Of a DNA stretch of 18,541 nt, positions 1-7,790 are shown one piece after another. This DNA comes from JAUVXJ01 sp034430275 (GTDB taxonomy: Bacteria; Chloroflexota; Anaerolineae; UBA7937; B3-Chlor): positions 1 through 18,541 of the forward strand of contig DAOUEW010000080.1 in assembly GCA_034430275.1 (NCBI GenBank), in the 5' to 3' direction. A program made the translations under genes and the position numbers. Positions within the stretch are counted from its first letter, which is position 1; every line of letters starts with the position of its first letter. The notes beneath the pieces are model-generated. The model saw only the letters and a list, made by a program, of their open reading frames with translations. It did no database searches and was not told where the DNA came from.

Positions 1-1547
1 TAGGCCCGCCAAGTCGGGAAGTACAGCAGGCGGAAGGTCGCCTCGAAGGCATGCAGTGCGACAAGGGCTACTGTCATGGATGTTGGCCCGTAATGGGCGC
101 TGGTGACACGGGTCCCGTCTGGAAGGTTGGTCTGATCGAGCCTTTCTATCTGCGCCGACGATTGGTACAGGATTTCCAGAGGAGAGGTACTAGGCGTCCA
201 GGCGACCCAGACTGGCAGATACTCGCCGAAAGAGGTTGTGCCCAGTGTGCCCGTCTTTCGTTCGAACTCCATCATGTCGGCAAGAGAGGGATCGAGCGAT
301 TGGTGGTCATAGTATGGTGGGTAGAGGAGTGACAAAGCGGACAGAACGACCACTCCACTGAAGCCCAGAGTCGCGAGAAAGGAGGGAGAGAAGGCTTTGG
401 TGCGTTCTCCAAAGAGGCACACGGCTGCCCCACACAGCATAGCCACCAGCAGACTCCCCAGGTGCAGGAAGCGGTGTGGAAAGACCAGGTGCTTCATCAA
501 GGGCAGACTCTCCCAGACAAGCGTGGACTGGGCCGAGACCAGAAAGACCACTACGGCCAATCCGATCAGTCCGACGATCAGGTGGAACCGCTCGTGTGGC
601 CGGGGCAGCCTCCACAGGCCAGCGACGGAAAGCATGGAGAAGACGACCAGCACCGGCCCGAGGCTGTTGGGGACCTCAGGATTCATCAGACCTAACTCGG
701 CCACAGGCGGAGGTGAGAGCAGGTCGGAAATGGTGATGAAGTGCGTGTGATAGTCCAGGTCTGGAGGGGTGATCATGCGATCGATCTGAATGAACTGGCG
801 ATCCCAGAGCGCGGGTATCCAGAAGAAGGAGGCGAGTCCAGCTCCCAGCAGGATCGAGGCAGCCACGTGGACGATCCTGCGTCTTCGATTGTCGGGTGCG
901 GTGAAAACGAGCACCAGGGCATAGAAGAGGAGAAAGGGCGTGAGTATGTACGCTGCCGGATTGTGCGTGAGCAGGCACGCCGCGAAGAGCAGGCTGGTGG
1001 AGACGAAGCTGGCAACACTGCCCTTGCGTGCGAGCCGGGTCACGCTCCACAGGATCAGGGGGTACAGAACCATGGCCCACGCGCCTGGCAGGTGGCCGCG
1101 GAACAAGATGTCGTAGAGATGGAACGGGGCGTACATGTAGGCCACGGCGGCCGCTATGCCGGCGTTGGAGCCGAAGATCTCCTTCACGAAGAAGTACGTA
1201 GCCACCCCTGAGGCGAGGAGGCTTAGGCCAAAGGACAACAGGGTGCTGTGCACCAGAGTCAACCCCATCATGTAGGCCACGTCCGTCAAGTAGTAGGGCA
1301 GATGGGGGACGAAATCGAAGATGGGGTAGCCGTAGCCGAAGAGGAAGTCGGGTGCCCACCGGGGGAACAGTACGAGCTGTCTCGCCAGAGAATCCATCTC
1401 CAGCAAACGAAAGAGGTGGAACATCCCGTCGAAGCTGCGAGGCAGCTTCGATTGCCAGAGGGGAACGGTAGCCGGCAGACCGAGCAGACAGACAACGAGG
1501 GGCTCCATGGCAGACCTGGCCGCTCTGACGAGGCGGGTCCTTGTCAC
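1..1547 (-). CDS. Polytopic membrane protein, PTPS-related/YfhO-like (putative GT-C glycosyltransferase fold), C-terminus cut off
   Basis: The minus-strand frame is open from a GTG at 1547 to the window edge (515 codons), so the C-terminus is missing. The start follows AGGAGAGG at 5 nt and lies 13 nt after the mreD stop. The product is very hydrophobic, with about nine or more membrane segments. The first external loop contains SFDGMFHLFR and then an aromatic stretch, FLFGYGYPIFDFVPHLPYYL. That arrangement (acidic residue plus His early in loop 1, many helices) resembles the '6-pyruvoyl-tetrahydropterin synthase-related' membrane family and YfhO-like proteins, thought to be GT-C lipid-linked sugar transferases. 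The family name is historical and does not imply pterin chemistry. Its place after mreD suggests an envelope-glycan role, but this is inference. Substrate unknown. Confidence 0.75.
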   Translation of the reverse strand, partial: MTRTRLVRAARSAMEPLVVCLLGLPATVPLWQSKLPRSFDGMFHLFRLLEMDSLARQLVLFPRWAPDFLFGYGYPIFDFVPHLPYYLTDVAYMMGLTLVHSTLLSFGLSLLASGVATYFFVKEIFGSNAGIAAAVAYMYAPFHLYDILFRGHLPGAWAMVLYPLILWSVTRLARKGSVASFVSTSLLFAACLLTHNPAAYILTPFLLFYALVLVFTAPDNRRRRIVHVAASILLGAGLASFFWIPALWDRQFIQIDRMITPPDLDYHTHFITISDLLSPPPVAELGLMNPEVPNSLGPVLVVFSMLSVAGLWRLPRPHERFHLIVGLIGLAVVVFLVSAQSTLVWESLPLMKHLVFPHRFLHLGSLLVAMLCGAAVCLFGERTKAFSPSFLATLGFSGVVVLSALSLLYPPYYDHQSLDPSLADMMEFERKTGTLGTTSFGEYLPVWVAWTPSTSPLEILYQSSAQIERLDQTNLPDGTRVTSAHYGPTSMTVALVALHAFEATFRLLYFPTWRA

Positions 1548-1560
1548 CGGTACCTCTCCT

Positions 1561-2061
1561 TCAGAGCTCCATTTCCTCGGGCAAGGTTCTCTGGTGAAGC
1601 CGGATCAAGCCTCTGTACACCAATGGCATCACTAGGCTGCCGAGCACCGCACTGGGCACGGTCACCCGGAGAAGAAGCTCCGGCCAGGCCACCGCGTGCC
1701 CGACGAGAGACAGCACGACCATCAGGATACAGTCGTGAACGATGCTAGCTCCGAGAGCGAGGCCCGAAGGGAACAGGGGGCTGGTTCGATAGAGGGTCAG
1801 TTGGCCCAGGCTTGACAGGTAGGCGGTCGTGGTCAGCGACAGAGCGCAGGTGCCGAGGGGCATGCCTGAGAGGAAGTCAAGGCTCAGACCGCCCAAGAAT
1901 CCCCAGACAATGCCTTCTCTCGCTCCTCTGAGCAGACTCCAGGATACGACAACCAGAAGCATCAACGGTAGGCGCGCTCCTCCCAGGGAGAAGCGGAAGA
2001 GCACCGAGGACTGCACGAGAGCAACGGCCGCCAACAGCGGGACAACGGCATAGGTCTTGAT
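1561..2061 (-). CDS. mreD: Rod shape-determining protein MreD
   Basis: A small polytopic inner-membrane protein of the elongasome that works with MreB and MreC in lateral-wall synthesis. The product is about 166 aa, almost entirely hydrophobic with about five membrane segments. It has the usual MreD opening (PLLAAVALVQSSVLFRFSLG) followed by LMLLVVVSWSLLRG and a glycine-rich GFLGGLSLDFLSG segment. The start is odd. The frame has no ATG, GTG or TTG between its upstream stop and a TTG at 2034, and that TTG has no Shine-Dalgarno sequence. An excellent GAGGTGA (2068-2074) sits 6 nt before an in-frame ATC at 2061, which restores the conserved N-terminus (IKTYAVVPLL). I therefore placed the start at ATC; the conservative alternative is TTG 2034. 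The gene begins 21 nt after the mreC stop. Confidence 0.88.
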   Translation of the reverse strand: MKTYAVVPLLAAVALVQSSVLFRFSLGGARLPLMLLVVVSWSLLRGAREGIVWGFLGGLSLDFLSGMPLGTCALSLTTTAYLSSLGQLTLYRTSPLFPSGLALGASIVHDCILMVVLSLVGHAVAWPELLLRVTVPSAVLGSLVMPLVYRGLIRLHQRTLPEEMEL

Positions 2062-2082
2062 GGCAAGTCACCTCAACGGTAC

Positions 2083-2919
2083 CTACGGCTCAGCTTCGAA
2101 GGCGATGGGTTGGAAGCTCGTGAGCACCATGACCATTTCCAAGCGTCCGAAATCCGCGGAGGGTCGCACTATGGCCTCCTGGAATAGCTCGACATCGGTC
2201 TTCTGCACCTCAGTAACCTGACCGATGATGAGCCGGGTGGGGAAGTTGCCTCCCAGGCCCGAGGTGAGAACCAGGTCGCCGGCTTTGATCTCCTCCGTCT
2301 GCTGGATATATCGCATCACCAGTTCCTGACCTAGCTTCCCCTGCACCATACCCGTAGCGCGAGTGTCCTGCACCAGCGCGTTCACTGAACTACTGGGGTC
2401 GGTGATGAGGAGGACTGTGGAGGAGTGAGAGGCGGTCTCCGTGACCCTGCCGACCAGCCCCCGATCGGTGAGTACGGGCATCCCGACACCGACTCCTTCG
2501 TCGGACCCCCGGTCGATGACGAGGTAGTTCGCCAGATTGCTGGGGTCTCGACCGATGACCTGGGCGGACAGCAACTCAAACGAGGGGTTGGCCTGCTTGA
2601 AGTTGAGTTGCTCACGCAGGGTCACGTTCTCGATCTCGGCCTCACGCAGGCGTACGTTCTCGATGATCAACTGGTCCAGCAGCGTCTGGAGTTCTTCGTT
2701 CTCAGCTCTGCACGCCTCCATGTCTATGAATAGCTGGCGCGCCTCAGCGAAGCGATCGGTTACTGAGGTGAGGGCCTCTTGCACAGGTGTGGTGATCTGG
2801 GCAACGAGGTCTTTGACGGGCCCGAGGCGGTTGGCGCGGTCGAGGATCAGAGTCAGCACGGCCAACGAGAGGAAAAGGAGGAGGAACAGCACGGTTCCTC
2901 CTCGCTGCATACGAGTCAA
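2083..2919 (-). CDS. mreC: Rod shape-determining protein MreC
   Basis: A bitopic membrane protein that links cytoplasmic MreB to periplasmic wall synthases (PBP2/RodA). The 278-aa product has a short basic N-terminus, one membrane helix (about residues 9-26), a coiled coil rich in Glu and Leu (about 60-105: ENEELQTLLDQLIIENVRLR), and then the paired beta-barrel MreC domain. That domain shows ANYLVIDRGSDEGVGVGMPV, GLVGRVTE and the late GDLVLTSGLGGNFP signature. Length is normal for the family. I chose the TTG start because GGAGGAGG lies 5 nt upstream; the ATG three codons later would be 14 nt from it. It starts 15 nt after the mreB stop, in an rplY-mreB-mreC-mreD operon. Confidence 0.95.
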   Translation of the reverse strand: MTRMQRGGTVLFLLLFLSLAVLTLILDRANRLGPVKDLVAQITTPVQEALTSVTDRFAEARQLFIDMEACRAENEELQTLLDQLIIENVRLREAEIENVTLREQLNFKQANPSFELLSAQVIGRDPSNLANYLVIDRGSDEGVGVGMPVLTDRGLVGRVTETASHSSTVLLITDPSSSVNALVQDTRATGMVQGKLGQELVMRYIQQTEEIKAGDLVLTSGLGGNFPTRLIIGQVTEVQKTDVELFQEAIVRPSADFGRLEMVMVLTSFQPIAFEAEP

Positions 2920-2934
2920 GCCAGCCTCCTCCCA

Positions 2935-3996
2935 CTAGTGCCGTGTGTTGCGACGTTGGGTTGTGGTCAGCACGTGCGCCAGGGTGTCCAGGTGCTCGAG
3001 CACGACGCCCCCGCCTCTGACCACGCAGGTTAGCGCGTCGTCGGCCACGTAGACCCGCATCTTGGTCTCGTCAGAGAGGCGTTCCGCGAGTCCCTTGAGC
3101 AGTGCACCGCCGCCCGCCAGAGCAATGCCCTGTTCCATCAGATCGGCTATCAGCTCTGGTGGAGTCTCTTCGAGGGCGGTTCTGATCTCTTGCACGATCA
3201 TGCTCACGGGGGAAGATAGGGCCTCTCTGATCTCGACACTGCTGATATCCACCGCCTCAGGGAGCCCTGTGATGAGGTTGCGTCCTCTCAGAGTCATCGT
3301 TTGCTCTTCCGGAAGGGGGTACGCGGAGCCTATGGACATCTTGATCCGCTCGGCCATGCGTTGGCCGATCAGGAGGCTGTACTTGTCGCGAGCGTACTGG
3401 ATGATTTCCTCGTCCATCTCGTCGCCCGCGATCCGCAGTGATCGGCTCACCACAATGCCGCCCAGGGAGAACACGGCCATTTCGGAGGTTCCTCCTCCGA
3501 TATCGACGATCATGCTGCCCACCGCTTCGTTGATGGGAAGACTAGCCCCTATGGCAGCGGCGGTAGGTTGCTCGATGAGCAACGTCTGGCGCGCACCCGC
3601 GTTCATGCAAGCGTCGTGCACGGCCCGTTTCTCCACTTCGGTGACGCCGCTAGGGAGTCCGACCACCACTCGCGGTCGTGGCACAGGCAGCAGGGCGCGC
3701 TCGTGCACCTTCTTGATGAAGTACTGAAGCATCCGCTCCGTAACGTCAAAGTCGGAGATCACACCGTTCCTGAGAGGTCTGACAGCGACTATGTTGGCGG
3801 GTGTCCGCCCGACCATCTCTTTGGCTTCGTCCCCAACGGCAAGAACCTTCTTGCCCTTCTTCTCAATGGCCACCACCGATGGCTCGTTGATGACGATTCC
3901 CTGGCCTCGCACCAACACCAGGGTGTTGGCGGTACCCAAGTCTATGCTGATGTCTTGGGAGAACAGACCCAAGATCGCGTTTAGGGGACTGAACAC
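2935..3996 (-). CDS. mreB: Cell shape-determining actin homologue MreB
   Basis: An actin-like ATPase that forms membrane-bound filaments directing peptidoglycan insertion. The 353-aa product has the phosphate-1 motif DLGTANTLV near residue 19, phosphate-2 VDIGGGTSEMAVFS, PTAAAIGASLPI, the core GDEMDEEIIQYARDKYSLLI, and the adenosine motif LAGGGALLKGLAERL near the end. The N-terminus (FSPLNAILGLFS) is a likely membrane-binding amphipathic stretch, as in other MreBs. I chose GTG 3996 because AGGAG is 6 nt upstream and MFSP... matches family N-termini. A TTG two codons earlier (4002) directly abuts the Shine-Dalgarno sequence and is unlikely. Only 43 nt separate it from the rplY stop, and I see no promoter there. 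Confidence 0.96.
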   Translation of the reverse strand: MFSPLNAILGLFSQDISIDLGTANTLVLVRGQGIVINEPSVVAIEKKGKKVLAVGDEAKEMVGRTPANIVAVRPLRNGVISDFDVTERMLQYFIKKVHERALLPVPRPRVVVGLPSGVTEVEKRAVHDACMNAGARQTLLIEQPTAAAIGASLPINEAVGSMIVDIGGGTSEMAVFSLGGIVVSRSLRIAGDEMDEEIIQYARDKYSLLIGQRMAERIKMSIGSAYPLPEEQTMTLRGRNLITGLPEAVDISSVEIREALSSPVSMIVQEIRTALEETPPELIADLMEQGIALAGGGALLKGLAERLSDETKMRVYVADDALTCVVRGGGVVLEHLDTLAHVLTTTQRRNTRH

Positions 3997-4039
3997 AGAC
4001 AACTCCTCTCTTCGCCGGCCACGGTGGGAACGGTCCTCA

Positions 4040-4756
4040 CTACTCGCTTTGTGGTTCTTGTTCGCCGGACTCCGGCTCCGCCAAGTCTTCCAGCGGTTCC
4101 TCGGGCCGCCCTTCGCGTTCCCTCGGAGCCGTGATGATCTCGACCTCGGCGACCTCGACTTCCTCTACGATCTCGGGCTCGATGACCTCTTCCCTGAGAG
4201 GAAGTAGTTGCACCACGACCTCGTCAGGGTGGGTGAGTATCTCGATGCCCTCTCCGACTACGAGATCCTGCACCAGAATGGCCTCGTCCTTTTCCTCCAG
4301 GACACTGATGTCCACCTCTATGGTCTCGCCCAACCGGTCGGGTAGGCAGTGTACCTCGATGGAGTCGAGGCCCCTCACGAGCAAGCCTTCCTTCTTCGCT
4401 ACCCCGGGTGACTCTCCTATCAGGGCGATGGGTATCTCGGCCGTGATCTTTTCGGTCATTACCACTTCGTAGAGATCAACGTGAAGCAGGGACTGGGTGA
4501 CGACATCCCGCTGCACATCACGAGCGAGGATCCTTCGTGGCTTGTTGCCGTCGTCAACCAACAGAGCGATCAGCCGATTGGTGCCGGCCTCGTCTAGGAC
4601 TGTCATCAGTTCCCGTTCTGGAACTTGCAGGGACATAGCTTTCGTCTTGGGGCCGTAGAGGGTAGCGGGGATAAGCCCCTCTCTACGAAGCTTCTTCGCA
4701 TTCCTGCCGAAGAGGGTCCTCGTTTGTGCTCTAAGCTCGAGTTCCTTCATGGACAT
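4040..4756 (-). CDS. rplY: 50S ribosomal protein L25 (CTC/TL5 form) with acidic C-terminal tail
   Basis: Binds 5S rRNA in the large subunit. The N-terminal L25 domain (about residues 1-95) begins ELRAQTRTLFGRNAKKLRREGLIPATLYG, and the CTC-type beta domain (about 100-190) contains EIPIALIGESPGVAKKEGLL and CLPDRLGETIEVDIS. The final 50 or so residues are an acidic, Pro- and Glu-rich tail with no expected fold. Two ATGs are possible. AAGG lies 3 nt before ATG 4756 and 9 nt before ATG 4750, so the second (two residues shorter) may be the real start. The gene heads the minus-strand operon and follows a clear promoter at 4789-4816. It faces away from alaS across 342 nt. Confidence 0.95.
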   Translation of the reverse strand: MSMKELELRAQTRTLFGRNAKKLRREGLIPATLYGPKTKAMSLQVPERELMTVLDEAGTNRLIALLVDDGNKPRRILARDVQRDVVTQSLLHVDLYEVVMTEKITAEIPIALIGESPGVAKKEGLLVRGLDSIEVHCLPDRLGETIEVDISVLEEKDEAILVQDLVVGEGIEILTHPDEVVVQLLPLREEVIEPEIVEEVEVAEVEIITAPREREGRPEEPLEDLAEPESGEQEPQSE

Positions 4757-4788
4757 GTACCTTTCGTTGTCAACTTGCCAGAGACCCT

Positions 4789-4816
4789 ATTATACGGGTA
4801 GTGGTGAGGTTTTCAA
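4789..4816 (-). promoter_or_regulatory. Sigma70-type promoter for the rplY-mreBCD operon
   Basis: On the minus strand, TTGAAA (4811-4816) and TATAAT (4789-4794) are separated by 16 nt. The -10 hexamer is a perfect consensus match and the -35 differs by one base. Transcription would start near 4782, giving a leader of about 26 nt before rplY. This is the only convincing promoter seen upstream of the left operon. Confidence 0.75.
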
Positions 4817-4823
4817 GTCTTGA

Positions 4824-4852
4824 GACGACGCAGCGTGAATCGCTGCGTCGTC
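4824..4852. repeat. Perfect 12-bp inverted repeat beside the rplY promoter
   Basis: GACGACGCAGCG (4824-4835) and its exact reverse complement (4841-4852) flank a 5-nt spacer, TGAAT. The element begins 7 bp upstream of the rplY -35 hexamer. Neither strand has a T-run after it, so an intrinsic terminator is unlikely. It is better placed as an operator or activator site, or as an insulator between the two divergent units. No regulator gene lies next to it. Confidence 0.7.
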
Positions 4853-5023
4853 GTCACAGGCCTTCGTGGGACACACTGGAATTCTATCCCCAGCGGACAA
4901 ACAAGTCAAGGGAGACGCCCGGTGTGATTGGACGGACTGTGATGGGCCGGCGCTTCGTGCTGTGGGGGCACACCAGGAACGCCCCGAGGAGACCTGTTGG
5001 CGAAGAGTTGGGCCCTTCGAGGT

Positions 5024-5052
5024 TTGACAATGGCCAATAGTTGCCCTAGAAT
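5024..5052 (+). promoter_or_regulatory. Sigma70-type promoter for alaS
   Basis: TTGACA (5024-5029, perfect consensus) and TAGAAT (5047-5052, one mismatch) are separated by 17 nt. The predicted start is near 5059, about 40 nt before the alaS ATG. CCAATA occurs at 5034-5039 and again at 5055-5060, 21 bp apart and flanking the -10. This could be chance or a pair of protein-binding half-sites. Confidence 0.75.
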
Positions 5053-5098
5053 GTCCAATAATCTCGGGCCTGGCCCGTGACCTTTGGAGCGATCGTGC

Positions 5099-7723
5099 AT
5101 GCGTCTGCTAACAAGCTCGGAGTTGAGAAAGCTCTTCCTGGATTTCTTCGCCCAGCGAGCTCACCTCGTAGTGCCAAGCTCCTCCCTCGTGCCCGAGGGC
5201 GATCCTACGCTGCTGTTCACCGGTGCTGGAATGGTGCAGTTCAAGCCGTACTTCTCCGGAGAGGTAGCGCCGCCCTCTAAGCGTCTGGCATCTTCTCAGA
5301 AGTGCTTCCGTACCACGGACATAGACAAGGTCGGCAACGAGCGTAGTCTGACCTTCTTCGAGATGCTCGGGAACTTCTCCATTGGGGACTATTTCAAGAG
5401 AGGGGCCATAGAACTCGCCTGGGAATTCGTGATCGACCATCTCGATCTGCCCGAGGATCGCATCTGGGCCAGCATCTACCACGAGGACGACGAGGCTTCC
5501 ACCCTCTGGCAGGAGATTGCCTTGCCTGCGTCGCGCATAGTACGTCTGGGGAAGGAAGACAACTTCTGGGGGCCGGCGGGAGAGACTGGGCCCTGTGGCC
5601 CTTGCTCGGAGATCTTCTACGACCGCGGGCCTGGGGTTGGCTGTGATAGACCGGACTGCGCTCCCGGTTGCGATTGCGAGCGCTTCCTCGAGATCTGGAA
5701 CCTGGTCTTCATGCAGTACCACCAAGACGCCGAGGGTGGACTCACCCCTCTGCCCAAGCAGAATATCGATACGGGTATGGGGTTGGAGCGCACGGCGGTG
5801 GTGATGCAAGATGTCGGCTCGGTGTACGAGACCGACCTCTTCGTCCCCCTCGTGGAGGAGGCCTGTGCGCTGGTAGGGAGGTCCTATGGTGAGGACGAGG
5901 TTGTGGATCGCTCCCTTCGTATCATCGCTGAACACGGGCGTGCGATGAGCTTCTTGGTCGCCGACGGGGTGCTGCCCAGCAATGAAGGTCGTGGCTACGT
6001 GCTGCGGCGTATTCTCCGCCGCGCCCTGCGGCACGGCAAGCTCCTGGGAAGGGAGGAACCCTTTCTGGAGCAAATGGCGGCGGTCGTGATCGCGGTCATG
6101 GGCGTGCAGTACCCCGAGTTGAGGGAACGAGAGGGCTTCGTCAAGGGCGTGCTGGCTCAAGAGGAAAGCGGCTTCCAGCAGACGCTGGCTGTGGGTTCGG
6201 CACTCCTGGAAGATGCTATGGACCGTGTAGCCTCGGGAGGGGGGACAGTCGTCCCGGGCGATGAGGTCTTCCGCCTCTACGACACCTATGGGTTCCCCGT
6301 GGAGTTGACGAGAGAGATGGCTGCTGAGCGGGGTCTTGCTCTCGACGAAGAGGGTTTTGAGAAAGCGATGGTCGGGCAACGGGAGCGAGCGCGACAGGCT
6401 CAGACCTTCGGGTTGGCGACGGAAGGAGAGTTCTACCGTCCGCTGGCGTTGTCCGAGACCGACTTCGTTGGTTACGACACCATGGAAGCGGTCACTGAGA
6501 TCCTCAACCTGGCCAAGGATGGACGTATCGTCGAGGAGGTAGGGCAGGGGGACCCGGTGGCGGTGGTGCTTAAGGAGACGCCCTTCTACGCTGAAGCCGG
6601 TGGGCAGGTTGGTGATACGGGCACGATCCGTGCCCCAGATGGGGAGATCGCTGTGTCGGACACCAGGAGCCCTCTTCCCGGCCTGATCGTGCACTATGGA
6701 GAGGTGAGTCAGGGTTCACTGAGATCGGGTCAGGAGGTTGTTGCCACGGTGGATGAGGACAGGCGCCTGGACATCGCGCGCAACCACACCGCCACCCATC
6801 TCTTGCACAGGGCCTTGCGCGAGACGCTCGGGGACCATGCCCAGCAATCGGGTTCCGAGGTCTCTCCCGAGAGACTGCGCTTCGACTTCACGCACTTGAA
6901 GGCCGTGGAGCCGGACGAGTTGAGCGCCATAGAGCGGCGTGTGAACGCCAAGGTCATGGAGGACATGCCGGTCGTCACCGAGGTCACGGACTATGAGACT
7001 GCGGTAGCCTCTGGAGCCTTCGCCATCTTCGGAGAGAAGTATGGCGACGAGGTCCGTATGGTGAGCTCGGGTGACTACAGTCGAGAGTTGTGCGGCGGCA
7101 CGCATCTTGATGCGACGGGCAAGACAGGGTTCTTTCACATCGTGAGTGAAGGCAGCGTCGGCAGAGGGCTGAGGCGCATCGAGGCGGTCACGGGTCGTGG
7201 CGCCGAGGAATACGTGCGCGAACGGCTGCTCCTGCTGGATAGAGTGACCACTGCACTGGGAGGCACTACCGCAGAGGTGGAGAACAACCTCGACGCGCTC
7301 CTTGCCCAGGTGGAGTTCCAGAGCAAGAAGATGCGCGAGTTGCAGCGACAGATCGCCCGCGCTGCGACGGCCAGAGCCCTCGATGACGTGCGGGAGGTGA
7401 ACGGAATCCAGGTCCTGGCCGTTGAGGTGGAAGCGCCCAACATGGACACGCTACGTGAGATGACCGACTGGCTAAGGGATCGTCTGGGGTCTGCGGTGAT
7501 CGTACTGGGCGCCGAGATGGGGGGCAAGCCGGGCTTCGTGGCTGCGGTGACGCCTGACCTAGTCGACAAGGGCTTGAGGGCGGACAGCCTGGTGAAACAG
7601 GTGGCTGCCGTTGCGGGAGGCAGTGGCGGAGGTCGCGCGACGCTGGCTCAGGCCGGCGGAAAGGATCCTGAGCGGATGGGCGAGGCCCTCACCCTGGTTG
7701 CCGATCTGGTGGCTCAGAGCTAG
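5099..7723 (+). CDS. alaS: Alanine--tRNA ligase
   Basis: Charges tRNA-Ala and clears Ser/Gly misacylation. The 874-aa product has the full bacterial layout. The aminoacylation core (about 1-240) includes LLFTGAGMVQFKPYF, the motif-2 region RTTDIDKVGNERSLTFFEML, and DTGMGLERTAVV. An anticodon-stem region with SNEGRGYVLRRILRRALRHG follows, then the editing domain with zinc ligands H563 and H567 (HTATH) and C665 and H669 (CGGTH). The C-terminal DHHA1 domain ends with GGSGGGRATLAQAGG. A Cys-rich insert (about 181-193, GCDRPDCAPGCDC) sits before FLEIWNLVFMQY, as I recall from Chloroflexota enzymes. I chose ATG 5099 because GGAG lies 9 nt upstream; a TTG 15 nt earlier overlaps that Shine-Dalgarno sequence. 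Confidence 0.97.
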   Translation: MRLLTSSELRKLFLDFFAQRAHLVVPSSSLVPEGDPTLLFTGAGMVQFKPYFSGEVAPPSKRLASSQKCFRTTDIDKVGNERSLTFFEMLGNFSIGDYFKRGAIELAWEFVIDHLDLPEDRIWASIYHEDDEASTLWQEIALPASRIVRLGKEDNFWGPAGETGPCGPCSEIFYDRGPGVGCDRPDCAPGCDCERFLEIWNLVFMQYHQDAEGGLTPLPKQNIDTGMGLERTAVVMQDVGSVYETDLFVPLVEEACALVGRSYGEDEVVDRSLRIIAEHGRAMSFLVADGVLPSNEGRGYVLRRILRRALRHGKLLGREEPFLEQMAAVVIAVMGVQYPELREREGFVKGVLAQEESGFQQTLAVGSALLEDAMDRVASGGGTVVPGDEVFRLYDTYGFPVELTREMAAERGLALDEEGFEKAMVGQRERARQAQTFGLATEGEFYRPLALSETDFVGYDTMEAVTEILNLAKDGRIVEEVGQGDPVAVVLKETPFYAEAGGQVGDTGTIRAPDGEIAVSDTRSPLPGLIVHYGEVSQGSLRSGQEVVATVDEDRRLDIARNHTATHLLHRALRETLGDHAQQSGSEVSPERLRFDFTHLKAVEPDELSAIERRVNAKVMEDMPVVTEVTDYETAVASGAFAIFGEKYGDEVRMVSSGDYSRELCGGTHLDATGKTGFFHIVSEGSVGRGLRRIEAVTGRGAEEYVRERLLLLDRVTTALGGTTAEVENNLDALLAQVEFQSKKMRELQRQIARAATARALDDVREVNGIQVLAVEVEAPNMDTLREMTDWLRDRLGSAVIVLGAEMGGKPGFVAAVTPDLVDKGLRADSLVKQVAAVAGGSGGGRATLAQAGGKDPERMGEALTLVADLVAQS

Positions 7724-7790
7724 ACTACATTGTGTTCCACGGGTCAGGCCTTGGTATCCCCTTGTCTTCTCGAGTGGCTAGGAGTGTGTC

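Larger units (their letters stand above)
4757..5098. other. Divergent rplY/alaS control region without a gene
   Basis: These 342 nt hold two back-to-back sigma70-type promoters and a 12-bp perfect inverted repeat, listed separately. The short frames here show no domain, no good Shine-Dalgarno sequence and no coding bias I can recognise. I looked for a T-box leader before alaS, a tRNA fold and SRP-type conserved loops and saw none. The alaS transcript predicted from the promoter at 5024-5052 has only about 40 nt of leader. That leader contains a small near-palindrome (CGGGCC-T-GGCCCG, 5064-5076). The middle, roughly 4853-5020, is unexplained. Confidence 0.7.

Noticed and set aside
676..1359. 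A 227-codon minus-strand frame inside the left membrane-protein gene
   Set aside because: It is an out-of-frame shadow; the frame starting at GTG 1547 encodes the hydrophobic, domain-bearing product.
4824..4852. Inverted repeat as an intrinsic terminator
   Set aside because: There is no T-run on either strand and it lies upstream of two divergent genes, so there is no transcript for it to end.
4853..5098. T-box riboswitch or small structured RNA before alaS
   Set aside because: No T-box consensus or specifier-stem landmarks are seen, and the predicted promoter leaves only about 40 nt of leader.
5108..6694. A 528-codon open frame antisense to alaS
   Set aside because: It is a GC-rich shadow of a firmly identified gene; no domain, Shine-Dalgarno or independent context supports it.
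7724..7790. Separate promoter or terminator between alaS and the FtsA-like gene
   Set aside because: No hexamer pair at sensible spacing and no stable stem with a T-run; read-through from alaS is simpler.
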